Shown here piece by piece: positions 13,026-26,405 of a stretch of DNA of 64,000 nucleotides. Source of the stretch: Eutrigla gurnardus (taxonomy: Eukaryota > Chordata > Actinopteri > Perciformes > Triglidae); assembly GCA_963514095.1 (NCBI GenBank), contig CAUPSS010000292.1:17954-81953 (forward strand), in the 5' to 3' direction. Made by a program: the position numbers and the translations under genes. Under the pieces are notes generated by a model, which saw only the letters and a list, made by a program, of their open reading frames with translations, was not told the DNA's origin and searched no databases. Position 1 is the first letter of the stretch. Every line of letters starts with the position of its first letter.

Positions 13026-14026
13026 AAGCATGTGATGTGGAGGACTTTATTATTAATTTAATAATATTCACAGTAAACTTGGATCCTCCTATTTGGTTGG
13101 TTGCTATGTTTGCGATGCTATCAGCTCACATGCTAGCGTGCTATTGATTTCATGATTTGGCTCTTTATTTGCACTATTTTTATCTTGACATTTATTGTGA
13201 AACCACAACACGGTGACAGTTGTACGATAACCGTTTGTGCAACACTATTACAGGTCCGTCATCTCTCTCCTGTCGACCTGCAGCGGTTACATTTCCTGAT
13301 GTAGCGGCGTAGCTCTTCGTTAGCGTAGCATCCCTGCTGTGTTCCTGCTTGTTTGCAGTCGAACCTCCTCCTAGTGTCGTTTAGCAGGTGGATTCGTCTT
13401 TTTCTGGTCAATCCACCTTAAATTTTTCTTTATTGTCACGATGGTTTCAGCTAGCTTAGTTACTGTTTTTCACCCACAATGAGCCTCCGTCATGAAGCAA
13501 CCACAGCGGATAACAAATATAATATCTCAACACATTAAAAAAAAGAACAGGACTTGAGTAAATATAACTTATATTTACTTTCCACCAGCGACTGCAAGTC
13601 ACTGGTTGCAGCACATTTGCCACTTCAAACACATGCTTTGGTAATACGGCCAGAGCTGCTGAAGTGTGTGTTCAATTATTGCTTCAAGATGCAACGAGAG
13701 TCTGCGTTCTATAAAAAAAACCCTCCGAGCCAAGCTCGGTTTCTATCACGAGTGTGAGGACCGCAGTTCAAATAAGGAACATTTTTGTTATTAAAAAAAA
13801 AACAAACAAAAAAAACATGTTAAATTTAACTCCTGCACCCTGTTTGATTACATAATCACCTTTTAATTCACTGGTTACCAACGGTATCGGCCATCTTTTT
13901 GTTCCTGTGATCGTTCTTATGGGACTCTTATAATGGAAATCTACTTTGTTAAGTGCAAAGTTGTGCTTTAGTGTCGTGGGCTCAGACCGGGAACCGTGCA
14001 CGTCCTCGTGCACACGCCCCAAGATT

Positions 14027-14030
<4 letters not shown>

Positions 14031-14097
<67 letters not shown>

Positions 14098-14104
14098 CTC
14101 TCTA

Positions 14105-14173
<69 letters not shown>

Positions 14174-14192
14174 CTCTCTCTCCCTCCCTCCC
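14031..14192 (+). repeat. Compound (CT)n-(TATC)n microsatellite
   Basis: About 30 CT units are followed by about 18 TATC units and a short CT/CCCT tail. Overlapping Leu/Ser and Tyr-Leu-Ser open frames through it are only translations of the repeat. Confidence 0.97.
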
Positions 14193-14331
14193 AGTGAGAG
14201 AATTTACAGAGTGCCAAATGAAATTGAATCAACTTAGGCGTTAAGCAATGAGCAGAGGGGGGAAGAAAGAGAGGCACCGGCAAACTGCACTCGACTGCTC
14301 TTGACAATAGCACCTGCTCTCCCACCAAACC

Positions 14332-14412
14332 GCATTGATTCATTCATTAGAATCCCTTATTAGCAAATTGACTGTCTCGCCTGATTATCAAATTCGGTTT
14401 CTCTATTAGACG
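14332..14412. promoter_or_regulatory. Candidate conserved non-coding element
   Basis: An AT-balanced, repeat-free core carries CATTGATTCATTCATTAG, TTATTAGCAAATTGAC and CTGATTATCAAATTC, all homeodomain/Pbx-like words. The call rests on motif density only. Confidence 0.33.
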
Positions 14413-14799
14413 CAGCTGCTGCTGCTGGTCTCTGCAGCACTCGTCCGGTCTGAAGGGGTCCTATGTGGACCTGATAGTCAGACTGGACCCGGTTTCCCTC
14501 TGCCAGCGCTCACATGTAGGCGGTCTGAGGAGTCCTCATGTGCATCGTGGTGTTCGACCAGGAGCTCACGAGCAACAAGTGTTCAAGAGAGTTACCTCTT
14601 TCACAGCCATTGGCGGTTCGGCATTGATCCCCCCTTGTAAATACCGACCCTATAGCCTCTAATTGGCCAGTATTTCGTATTTGTTTTAGGTTTATTCCTG
14701 ATTAGATTAGATTGGTGGAAGTTTGGGTTAACGTGGGTTAATGATTTAATCTCAGATGGGTTATATTTTCATAAGGATTGTCTTAGTGCTCGCATATAT

Positions 14800-17700
14800 A
14801 ATTATAGTGTCTGATTTTTGGGTGGATCATTTTTTTGCTATGGATGCTGAGAAAAAGGATGAGATAAAAATACAGATCTTATCTTTTTAAAACGCTTGAG
14901 TTCGACCAACAAATGGGGTTAAAGGAACAAGCTGGCATGTCTTTAGCTTCTTGGCTACAAGTCATATCATTTTTTTGTGATTTATCTCATTTCTTTTTTT
15001 TAATTGTTTTAACCAGCCATGAAAAGAATTTGTCAGATTGTTGAAACTTGTTTGAGTTTTTGTCTTTTGGATGAACTCAACCTTTAACTTTGCTTCCAAA
15101 TAGTTATATAATTGTAATTCCTGTCAGGCACTCAGTTTATCACTTGTCCATTCATAGTGGCTACGTATAACATTTTTTTTTTTTTTTGCAAGCCGGAGTC
15201 ATATGATGATGATTTGAAGGCCGATTAAAACCTGGCGAACAAGGAAACAATCTTCTCGTTGGCCCCTCGGCTGGTGATATGTTGACCTGAGGCGGCATTC
15301 TTTACGTCCACACAGTCGTGCGAGCATCACAGTGGGCCTCAGAAAAAAATGACCCTGTTCACCCTGGAAGGAACCGGGTAACACACACACACACACTCAT
15401 GGTGGAAGTGTTGGCTGGCTCCGTAGCCGATGAATATCTAGCTCCATGCCTCCAGTGCCGGGTGGGGGGGGGGTGAAAAAGACGACAGTGTGAGAGCTGG
15501 GACTCGCCGTCGGACCACATGGACGGGGTCTGTGTAGGGCCATTGTGGCTTATGGCTTTGTCCAGATGGTTCACATACCTTTTAGTCGTGCTTTGGGTGA
15601 GGAATGCGCTCCCTCGGGACGGTTCCCGACCCTGGAAACAAGGGCCAACATAAACACCCATCCCCCCCCCACCCCACCCCACCACCAACAGCAGCACCTC
15701 ACCTAAAATCCCTCCAATCCCTATTAGAGCTCACAATGAGGCTGCAGCAGGAAAGAGGAGTTAAAGAAAAACTTGTCACTTCCATTTATCAGGGTTGACC
15801 TTAAAAATCCAGGTACTTTATTTTTTAACTTCAAAAGTATTTTGTCATCCGTTTCTGACACATTTAAAAGTGACAAAAGTGGTTTGTCACATGACAGTAT
15901 GAGGATGCAGAGTTCGTCGTATATACGTGTGTGGGATTATAGCCCGACTAATTACCTTGTAAAATGTTGCTCCTTCCATTTAAAACATAGCAATGCCACA
16001 ATTCCAATAAACCAGTGTTATTTTTTTGAGAGAGAGTGCAGCCGGGAAGCCTCCGTTCCAGCTGTCTTGTAAACAGCGGTCGTCACGGACGGATGATTCT
16101 GTTTCCATTTTTGTCAGTGAACATTTTAAATGTGTGTATTTATATATGTTTTTGCTATCTTTTTGCAAAGAGAAAATTCCACATAAGTCTACTCAGCTGT
16201 TCTCAAAGATAAGTGTTTATTGTGACATGTTTGTACGGGAGGGAGGAAGTACTTCCCTCATGAGTTTCAGGTAAATAACGAGGGAATTATTATATTATAT
16301 TATATTATTGTTTGTGTTTTCTACACTTGTTCAACTTGTTCATCAGCAAGTTTCAATGAGAGGCCGAACCAACAAAAAAATGTGTTTTGAGATGAGAAGA
16401 AAAAGCAACATCTCGCTCTCGGCTGAAATTTCTCACAACGGCAGCACAGTCGGCATGTGATCCTTGTTTTTTGACTTGGCTTTAAGGGTTTCTGGGAAAG
16501 TTGGAGGACAGCTTGTGTCCCCCGACTGTAGCTTTTGTGGCTTTGCAGCGTCGCTCTCAGACTCTCGATGCCAAAAAGGATCAAAAGCGTGTCGAATGTT
16601 CGGCCCATGTGAGCCACGACTGTCTGAACATTTTTGATAATAATGTCTCCCTGATCAGTTCTTCTTTGAGGGAAACACAGCCACTGTTGCAACCAGTATT
16701 TAAGAGGCATATTATATATTATATTGCATGTTAAACTCTCTCATTGCATATCGTTGCTGGCGCTCATCATCAAATAACCGGATTGAGATCTAAAGGCGCT
16801 CCGTAGTGAAGCAATTGACACGATTCAGGTCTAAATCAATCGTGATGAAAGAAGATGTGAAAATAGGCTTCAGGTTTTTTAAAGATGGCTGCGAGCCAGA
16901 CAGACTACCGCTTCCTATCCTCCTTCCTCCTCCTTCCCCTTTTATTCTTTTCCACCTCTGCTGGTATCGAGGCCCCGCGCTCCCTCGCACATCTGTCGGC
17001 ATGTATCCGCCGCTCAATCGCTCTCGCTGGGCCGCGGCGGGTTCCCTAACAGCTCAGTGCGGCTCTTCCATTAATCAAAGACACTTCCAGTGTCCCATTA
17101 CAGAAACACTGCTACTCGGCCTGTCTGAAGCTGACAGCTCGCCAATTCATCTTCTTGGAGAGAGAGGAGAGAAAAAAAAGCCATTGTGGCACGCCAGTCG
17201 CCTTTTACCTGTTCAAACGGAGGGCTGTTAAGAGTGCAGGAAGACCCCTCTGAAATTGTTTTCTCTAGGTCAGGCAAACAACAAAAAAAGGTAAATTGCT
17301 TGTCTCAGGTAACACACAGGGGGAAGTTTGGCGGTGGCAGCGGGGGAAAGCGGGTGGCGGGCGGGGGTTGGGTGGAGGAGTGGGTCAGCGACAATATAAG
17401 AGGATGGAGACGTGTTTGTTAAGAAGCTGATTTCAATGAGGCGACCGGGGGGGGATGAAATGGGCCGATGCTGTTTACCGAAACGGCTTAAACGGCGTCC
17501 TGACACCGAAGAAGACCCTCTGCAGAGGCCGGCGGCCGCTAAGTACGTCTCCTTACACCGGCTGCCTGCAGGCGGCGGCTCAGGGGTTGGGGGGGGTTTA
17601 GTTCGATACTGAGCACTCTTAGGGGAAATGAAAACCTCCACATTTTAAATAAATGCAACAAGATAGATGTTTGCCCTCCATTACAACTACCGCTTGTCAT

Positions 17701-18690
17701 TCAAAGGCGTTGCCAATAATGAATTCATTATTTACCCCAGATGTTCTGGGGTAAAAGGCGATCGTCCCTGAACTGAACCATACAAACAAATTATTAAAAA
17801 ATCAAATGACTGAAAATGAAATGAATCATGTCCTGCAAAGAGGAGGAAGGAACAGTATGACAAATGTCAATGCTTGAAATAGCTGTAAGCTCCTACGTTG
17901 ATGTTGTATCACTGTTTAGGGATTCTGTGGTTACGAGAAACGTCACGGATCATTACTGTCATTTATTTAAACAGCCCACGCATTTAAATAGGGAACATTT
18001 TTGTGTTATTTTTATTTAAACTGTCTCTAACTTCGTGACACATCGGGTTCAGCAAACCATTTTCATTTTTGCCGTTTGACATTTTCCTATAAATATATAG
18101 TGTATATGTATGTATACGCGTTATAAAAAAGCATCAATTGACAATTTAAATGAATGGTGATGTGATATAAAGCTATGTGAATAAATTCAGAACTATAATT
18201 TGAATTGCAGTCAAACGGAGCAATGTCAACTTAATTATGAAGATATATTTATTTAAAGGGATTTCAAACTTCAAATTGCTGAAAAGGAATGAATGCGGAA
18301 AGTTCTCCTAAATCCTTCGTACAAGACACTGAAGAACGAATCTGTTTGTACGAGTGGTTTTAACATGAGACCAATTTATTCGTGGTCATTAGGACAAAAG
18401 AAAAACTTGACAAGCTTGCAGACCTTTAACTTTGACTTTTCATTATCTGGTAAAGTTGGTACGGCTAATGGGTTAGCAAAAATATTCCTCTTTAAATCTC
18501 CCGCTGACATGAAGCTACATGAGCGCTCTTTTTAGGAATAGAAAAAATATAATGAAAAAAATGTTCTTATGTCAATGTTTTTTTAGTTGCGTGCATATTT
18601 AAGTTGATTAAGACATATTTGTTAGTCACAATTTGTATGAAAATGAAAAAAATAAATAAAAATAAAACTTCATACTTTCTACTAGAACAT
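14800..18690. other. Intronic sequence, no gene seen
   Basis: Mostly unique DNA. The GC-rich patch at 17320-17610, with several CpG and G-runs, is the most GC-rich part of this half. Open frames around 16806-17231 and 17270-17641 overlap on opposite strands and match nothing I recognise. Confidence 0.5.
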
Positions 18691-18699
18691 GTATTCACC

Positions 18700-18885
18700 C
18701 TCCTGTCTCTTTAAGCCCCGCCTCCTGAAACAGCCCGATCTTAATTGGCTTAATATATGATGCACCTTTGCAGAGGTACATTCTATTGACCTGCATGTAT
18801 AGGAAGATAGGAAGGGGAAGCCACATCCGATCTGTGATTGGCTTAAAAAAAGTAAGTTTTTGACGCAATGTCCCCTTTAAATGTC
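18700..18885. mobile_element. Probable dispersed repeat remnant
   Basis: CCTGTCTCTTTAAGCCCCGC at the left and AATGTCCCCTTTAAATG at the right, with internal GATTGGCTTA, resemble a short non-autonomous element common in fish genomes. No terminal repeats were defined. Confidence 0.35.
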
Positions 18886-19093
18886 GTCAGGATTAACAGA
18901 AAAAACAATGCTGTCCCACCATACTGAACCCCTTCACATCATCGGGGCGACTTGTAGCGCTCCAAGTTTAAGTCGACATGACAAAGTTCCAGTTGTGAAA
19001 TCCTCTCCACTTTAATTCCCTGTTATTATTTTAAAGTAGTTTGCTGGCACCAACACTGTAAATAGTTTACACGCTTTAGAGGGAAAAAACTGT

Positions 19094-19116
19094 AAAAAAA
19101 AAAAAAAAAAAAAAAA
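19094..19116 (+). repeat. Poly-A tract
   Basis: Twenty-three A residues. It may be the tail of an old retroposon, but no body was recognised upstream. Confidence 0.9.
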
Positions 19117-19234
19117 CCCCAGCTGCAAACTTCGGGGTGTGTGGCTCCGAACTGGCAGCTGGTAAATCCAACATTTTTAGCTTCTTGGAAGAAGAGGAGC
19201 GGTGAGTGGCTTATTACCAAACCGATGAACAAAC

Positions 19235-19271
19235 GGGGGGGGGGAGGGGGGAGGAAGGGGAGGGGGGAGGG
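19235..19271 (+). other. G-quadruplex-forming tract
   Basis: At least five G-runs of four or more within 37 bases (G10, A, G6, AGGAA, G4, A, G6, A, G3). This satisfies any G4 rule on the + strand. Confidence 0.85.
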
Positions 19272-19399
19272 CGAACCACAACACATTGGCCGTTTCCTGA
19301 CAGCCCAAAGTGGTGACGTTCTGATTAAGATCAAATCTTTCTCTATGAACACATGGACGGTGAAAGTGAGTGAGGCCGAATGAGAAAGGACAGCTTGTT

Positions 19400-19430
19400 C
19401 CCTCCCCCCTCCTCCCCTCCTTTCCCCCCC
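19400..19430 (-). other. C-rich arm, G-quadruplex on the minus strand
   Basis: CCCTCCCCCCTCCTCCCC followed by TCCTTTCCCCCCC. The reverse complement resembles the G-rich arm at 19235-19271, giving an imperfect inverted pair about 130 bases apart. Confidence 0.8.
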
Positions 19431-19507
19431 TGGTCAATTTGATTGGCATAATGAGGTGAAGGCTAGTTGGCGCAAAGCTGCTCCGGGGGGCAAATGGAGA
19501 CATTATT

Positions 19508-19638
<131 letters not shown>

Positions 19639-20089
19639 CGATTCTCACCCAGGCCCCACTGGGCTATTAATTACCCTCTCTGTAACATGGCATCTGCTGA
19701 GGATGGGGGGGGGGGGGTGATCGAGTGAGCTCTGCCAACATGGGCATTGCTGCTCTCTCTCTCTCCCTGTCTCTGTCTCTCTCTCTCGCCCCTAGACCCC
19801 AGCTGCAGTCTCGCTCCGTGCTTATTGGATTCTATCTACATGTATGATTGATTCAGCACCTGAACTGTGCTTTTCATGACAAGCAGGCCAAACAAACACA
19901 CACACACATGTACACACACACATGTACACACACACACAGTAAAAAAGCACCCCAGCTGGCAAATATTTAACCAACCATGAGACGCACTAAGATGCCTGCT
20001 CTGTTCAAGTAGGTTGGGACATTTTCAGAGCAGCTGTTTGATTTGCTGTTCTGGAAAGAGAAAGTGATAGATTTCTTTGAAAAAGACGT

Positions 20090-20207
<118 letters not shown>

Positions 20208-20661
20208 GTTTGTTCCTCCTAAAGCCACAGTTTTGATTTGATAGAAGAGTAAAGAACATATTTCCTAAAAGGCGCTGCTTCATCTCATCGTCGTCTCTTT
20301 GACTGAGCTGCACTGAGAGAGAGTCGGTCCGCCATCTTTTCCAAAAAGTTGGCCTATTTAAGTATAACAAACTTTTTTTTTTTTTTTTGGAAATCTGTTT
20401 TTCGGCAGCGTTAGTCTTATAGTGATTTCCTGTAATCTCTCTGGATGAAGCTGCCTCCACGAACACCAAGGTCATGGTCTCTGTCTTTTTTTTTGTTCCC
20501 CGAATTTGGGAGATTTCACCGGAGGGCATTTCAGGTCATTGTTGACACACAGACACACACAGAGAGAGAGAGAGGCAAACATGCACACAAAAAGGAAACA
20601 TGAGCATGTGTAATTTATTTTGATTTGATTACATATCCTGTGATATGTTCGTATTCCTATC

Positions 20662-20726
20662 GCACACACACACACACACAGACACACACACACAGACACA
20701 CACACACATACACACACACACACACA
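20662..20726 (+). repeat. Interrupted (CA)n microsatellite
   Basis: CA units interrupted by two GACA units and one TACA unit, suggesting an older and more stable array. Confidence 0.95.
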
Positions 20727-21121
20727 TGTCTGGTGAGTCACAGCATTAGCAGTCATATTGATTTCTTCCTTTCCTTTTCTCTAACCTGCTGTAAAGAAAA
20801 AGGTACCCCCCCCCCGCCCCCCCCCCCATCTCAGCCCAGACCACCACACCACTGTTACTAAACACACGATTACATAATCCAATATTATTACCTCCAAAGT
20901 TGTGTAAACTATGTCACAGCTATCATAACAATCAACTAGGTCATAATTCAATGAGTTTTTCTAGAGTTTATTCTGCACAAGAAACGATTCCTGCCGGATA
21001 GATGGAGCGGTTTTATCCCGCTTAAAGGCCTTCCTGCCGCGTCGACCCATTCTGAGGCGCATTAATGTCACATTTGGACAAGTTAGTACATTATCTGTCA
21101 GATACTACATTATCAGTAGCG

Positions 21122-21152
<31 letters not shown>

Positions 21153-21156
21153 TGTG
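21122..21156 (+). repeat. (GT)n microsatellite
   Basis: About 17 GT units with one TT interruption near the end. Confidence 0.95.
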
Positions 21157-21589
21157 AGATGTTTTCCTCGCCGGGGTGGGAGTAAAGTCTGCTCTCGAGT
21201 GAAGGCAGCGACCCCGGCCTGACACCCAGACGCTACTATTTCAGTGTTCCAGCCCTCCGGCCAAAAAGCTGTCAGCACATATTTTATCCTCTCGCTCACA
21301 CAGTATATTTTCTCTCTCTCTCTCTCTAGCTCTCTAGCTCGCTCGCTCGTTTCTTGTTGCAGCCCTTGTCTCGTGGTCCTTTACATCCACCGGCATCGCA
21401 GCGATAGGATGTGTTGAAAGGTTCTGAGTGGCTTAAAAACCGTCCGGCGGCGTCGCTCCGGAAAGAAAATATCTAAGAGATACAAACAAGAAGAAAGAGA
21501 AGATATAAATGATGTTTAATTTGCAGAAATGTCTAAACATTATAGATAAAGCCAGGTTACAAAATCTACTGTCCTCGTGTTGACGTATT

Positions 21590-21717
21590 ATTTATTTATA
21601 TGAGGACAAACTGTCATCTTATGGGTGTTTACCACTCTATTAATATATAAAGCCGATATAAACAACAAAGGTTTTTTTGTCATAATATTGCCCCCCTCTC
21701 TGGGCTCCATTTTTTTC
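21590..21717 (-). mobile_element. Partial copy of foldback (MITE-like) family B
   Basis: Shares TTATATGAGGACAAACTGTC and ATCTTATGGGTG with the internal part of the copy at 60377-60770, and the AATATTGCCCCCCTCTCTGG terminal-repeat piece with both near-complete copies. The left terminal repeat is not recognisable. Same orientation as the 60377 copy. Confidence 0.65.
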
Positions 21718-22480
21718 CCTGATACGCTGTTGTATTAACTTGATGCTTAAGTAATACACCAGCATCATCATTAACCAGCAGCAGCATGGACCGGCCCCAT
21801 CACAACACACCACGGGTGGAGGAAGAAAACCCCCATAGATCTCTCCCTCTGTCATCAGCTATATTTCATACACAAAGTCTCACATGACCCTCCGCCGTGC
21901 GGGCAGGAAGCTCTGATTCAAGCCGACAGAGATTCTTGGCAGAGACCCGCCCACTCCATTGGCTGGCTGCTGTTCAGCTGTCGCACTCGCTCGCTGAAGT
22001 CCCCCCTGGTTTTTAATGGTGCCGAGATGAAGGCGCTAATATGAGATGTGGCAGTCGGAGGCAATATGTTTAACAACACGTCCCAGGTCAGAGAGAGACA
22101 TCGGGTAGGAATAAAAAAACAGAGTGAAGCCGCGGTTACATAATACGCACCGACGAATCCCCAAAAAAGTCAGGTTGAGGAACCTCCGGGGGATATCGGG
22201 GGGGGGCTGCCAGAAATAGGAGCGATTGTCATGCTTCGTTATCGTTTTTTTCTGCTTCCTTTTGAGTTAGCTCAGTCTGGAGTCATATTTAATACAGTTT
22301 GTTTCCTTAAAGGAAATACTTTATTGTATTTATGTGGAAGTTTGGTTAGTTTTTACACGATTCGCTATGTAGGGTCGATGTACTTTGAATACTACTGGAT
22401 AGATTCTGAAATAAAGCTTTTCATTGGCTGACGGCTTAACGACCTATGCTAATGCAGAAAGACAACAATGGCACGACGGC

Positions 22481-23236
22481 AAAATGCATGTTTATGTTTC
22501 TACGCTAAAAGTACTACAAAATACATGCATGTTGATATTTCTACACTGAAAGTACTACAAAATGCATGCATGTTGATATTTCTACACTAAAAGTACTGCA
22601 AAAAGAATGCATGCATGTTGATATTTCTACACTAAAAGTACTACAAAATGAATGCATGCTGATATTTCTACATTAAAAGTACTACAAAATACATGCATGT
22701 TGATATTTCTACGCTAAAAGTACTGCAAAATGCATGCATGTTGATATTTCTACACTGAAAGTACTGCAAAAAGAATGCATGCATGTTGATATTTCTACGC
22801 TAAAAGTACTACAAAATGCATGCATGTTGATATTTCTACATTAAAAGTACTACAAAATGAATGCATGCTGATATTTCTACACTAAAAGTACTACAAAATA
22901 CATGCATGTTGATGTTTCTACACTAAAAGTACTACAAAATGAATGCATGCTGATATTTCTACACTAAAAGTACTACAAAATGCATGCATGTTGATATTTC
23001 TACACTAAAAGTACTGCAAAAAGAATGCATGCATGTTGATATTTCTACGCTAAAAGTACTACAAAATGAATGCATGCTGATATTTTTACACTAAAAGTAC
23101 TACAAAATACATGCATGTTGATGTTTCTACACTAAAAGTACTTACAAAATGCATGCATGTTGATATTTCTACACTAAAAAGTACTACAAAATGCATGCAT
23201 GTTGATATTTCTACACTAAAAGTACTACAAAATGCA
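22481..23236 (+). repeat. 41-bp minisatellite, about 18 copies, with higher-order structure
   Basis: The unit has the form AAAATGCATGCATGTTGATA followed by TTTCTACACTAAAAGTACTAC. Most copies carry the self-complementary ATGCATGCAT. Four monomer variants are recognisable at the unit start (GCATGCATG, the longer AAAAAGAATGCATGCATG, GAATGCATGC and ACATGCATG). They recur in the same order at least three times, giving a super-unit of roughly 170 bp. No reading frame is kept and there are no spacers. Confidence 0.95.
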
Positions 23237-23515
23237 ACAGAAGTACCACGTGGTTATGTCCGTGCGACCACGTCTCCTCGGTGAAAGCTGTGTGCTTTTT
23301 TTGACCTTTTGAAACGTATTCGTAATTCAAGCAAACAATAAAAAAAATAAATGAATGCTTTTCCTCGATAAGTAATTCAAGATGTCGTTTTTAATGGGAA
23401 CATAACTTTTAGGAAACGGGTACATAACTTGCTCCAGGAAAAAAAGTGAATAAAAACACACTGGTGCTATGATGTGTACAGGAACATTCTAGTGGTTATC
23501 ACGCAGTCTTACCCC

Positions 23516-23518
<3 letters not shown>

Positions 23519-23579
<61 letters not shown>
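23519..23579 (+). repeat. (CA)n microsatellite
   Basis: About 30 uninterrupted CA units. Confidence 0.97.
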
Positions 23580-23582
<3 letters not shown>

Positions 23583-23731
23583 CTGGCTTGTTTACTGCTT
23601 GCCCTGCGGAGCTCCGGCTGGGGCTGTTTGGGACGCCCGTGGGTGCTGCTGTGCAACTCTTTGGAAGGCAGACGATCAGTTGAATGACGGTGCAGATGGC
23701 TCGTGCCACCGCTGCACCTGAACCCCCCCGA

Positions 23732-23736
<5 letters not shown>

Positions 23737-23774
<38 letters not shown>
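23737..23774 (+). repeat. (CA)n microsatellite
   Basis: About 19 CA units, preceded by GCGCG. Confidence 0.97.
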
Positions 23775-23777
<3 letters not shown>

Positions 23778-25296
23778 CCCGAGGTCAGAGACATCAAACA
23801 ACCTGCCTGCGGCGTCTCAAGTATCAAAATAAGTCGTTTCTTTTTTCTCTTTTTTTCATTCCCACCACTCTGCCTTCCCCTCGGTGGAGATCCTGTCAGC
23901 TCTGCTAATCCTCTCATCTGTGGTATTTTTGCACGGATGCACCTTTTCACACGACCCGCTATCTATCTATTTTATGTTTATTTATTCATGTATTTATTTG
24001 ACAGTGAATCAATCCCCAGAGGACGTTGCGTAATTAGTTTGAGAGCAAAAATACCAATAATGTGTGAGGCGGTCACGCCGACCCACCAAAATAAAGTTCA
24101 CGAGGCCGTTTCCAGGTAAACAAGAGTGTTCAGTTGGGACATCGCCTTTAATAGAAAACGAGGACAGTGAGCCAGCGTTTCCTGAGAAAAAGCATAACAT
24201 GTGGTCAGCAGTTGTAGCGGCGAATAATGGAGCATTCACATGTCAAATATAGATGATTAATCATTTTTCAGTCCTGTGACAGCGAGGCTTCTTTACCTTC
24301 TCCTTGGAAAAGATTTCAATATTGAGCCTCGTGGATTTTCTGTCTGTTATAAACAGCGAAGACAAAACTTCTCCTCAAGGTCGCCGTTTGATCCGATGTC
24401 ATCCGATCCCGCTGAACTCTTTCCCTCCCTCCTCCTATATGCATTTAAACGCTCCCCTTCTTTTTTTTTTGTATTATATGTGATGCCGTGCCATCACACA
24501 GGTTGTTGTTGTCGTTCCGGTTTGCGAAACAGCCAGCTTTTATTGATGTAACAGGTGCTTAGCGCGACCGTGGCAGTCAAAATAACACGTCTCCTCTGTT
24601 TGGCTTTCAGAACCGGAGCTAAAGTTAGACATCTTTGAGGTTTTTCTGTCACTTGATGGAAGGTGATGCCAATGCATAATGCATGAGGGGAGAGGGAAGA
24701 CTTCGTCTGGCTGCTTTTTATAGACCACCAAAGCTCTGCTGCACACACACACACACACGGTGAGATGTAACCTCTCACAGATCAAGAAAGCAGGAGCAGA
24801 GGCAAAACGAGAATCGAGCAAACTGGCAACATTGTCGAGAATATTAAAAAAAAAAAACGGAAAGAAACAACAAGACGAAAGAGAAATGTTGACGTGCTAT
24901 TTTCAGACGGCGGGGATCGTTTGATGCACAAACCCAAAAGAGAGGTGGGGGGGGGGGAGGAGCAGGGCTGGTGTTTGTCTCGGAGATGGGCTTTAACAGA
25001 AATACTTTATACGTGTGATCTTACACGCTCTCCTTACTCTTTGTTCCCTCCGTTCCAACGCTTCAATCAAAGTGTCTGTAAGGTCTAGTTAAAATGAGGA
25101 AGAGGGGGGGAAAAAAAGAGCGATCACATAAAGCTCCGACTTTTTGGGGGGGGGTTGCAGACTTTGCGAACACCGTTTTGCTGCCCCTCGGAGTTATTTT
25201 CACCTCATCCCTCTAATCCTTATTTAACCACGCTGGTTGACTAAGAGCACACTGTCATTTATAGTAATGACCCGTGAGAAAACTGCAGGGAGCTGC

Positions 25297-25297
<1 letters not shown>

Positions 25298-25339
<42 letters not shown>

Positions 25340-25365
25340 GCACACACACACACACACACACACAC
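25298..25365 (+). repeat. (CA)n microsatellite with one CTG break
   Basis: Two CA blocks are separated by CCTG. A second CCTG follows the array, suggesting partial duplication of the block together with its edge. Confidence 0.95.
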
Positions 25366-26159
25366 CCTGCACATAGCCACACAACTGGTGACTCAACATT
25401 CATCTGGTGCATTGTTATTGCAGAGGGGTTTTTTGGGTGGGGGAGGGGTCGTGATCATCAATTAAAGCGAGAGTGCTTTTTAAAAGTTGCGTATACACCG
25501 TTCCCTGTCTGGGTTCTGCGTGAGGGAACAGGTCTAGTTTTAGTCGACTGATTTTCAGAGACTTTTTCAGGAGCGCGACCAGACCGTAGAAGCAATCTGC
25601 AACTTTAAAGCTTTTCCCTAATAGACTGTCTATTTGTCACTTTGAGGCAATTTGAGTTTGAATTGGCTCCTGAATGTATCGTAAAGCACTCCGATATCAA
25701 TATGAACATCTCTGGCGGTTTCGCTGGCTGATGTATTAGTGATAATTTAGTGCTCTTCCAGCAGTTGCGACCTGTTTTTTGTGTTCTCATCCCGTTTTAG
25801 TATTCATCGACTCTCTCTATGAGTGATTTGTTCTTAAGCAGCCAGTTGAGAAGTTCCAACCCCCCCCCCCCCCTTTTTGGATTTGAGGTTTGTCTGTCTT
25901 TGATATTTCTTTTCTCCAGTCACATTTTGTCTGTGGGATTTGGACTGCAACCTGCGGGTCATGTTCTCTCCTCATTGTCACCTCTCGCTGAATAAAAGGA
26001 ATTTTGTCAAAAGGGGGAGAAGCACTTCACACCGAGTGGAACTGTAGGAGAGAGGTTGAAATGGCTTCTTGAGTAACGCCGAGGGTATTAGAGAATGAAT
26101 CCTACCTTCTAAGCTTTTTTTAGGGGGGGGGGGGGTCCGGGTATCTGACTGGGATTAGC

Positions 26160-26405
26160 TTGAAATAGTCTCTTACTGCCCAGGAAGCACAATTAGAAGC
26201 CCCCTTGGATTATTCCCACTTATATTACCAGAGAAGCCCCAGTCCTCCAACCATGTGTTCAGGTAGCGGTCTGCATTATTAGTGCAAATGTAAATTGATA
26301 CTTTTGCTTGTAACTTTATTCCCATTATTGCATTAATATTAAGACGAAGCAAATAAAGCGTAGCCTCGATCGGCATCCTGAGCCGAGTCTCCCAGTAACA
26401 CCTGG
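26160..26405. promoter_or_regulatory. Candidate conserved non-coding element
   Basis: About 245 bp of balanced, repeat-free sequence with GCACAATTAGAAGC, CATTATTAGTGCAAATGTAA and CATTATTGCATTAATATTAA. Octamer-like GCAAAT and homeodomain words are clustered. No coding frame. Confidence 0.35.

Noticed and set aside
22481..23236. CRISPR-like array
   Set aside because: Units are contiguous with no unique spacers, and the context is vertebrate.
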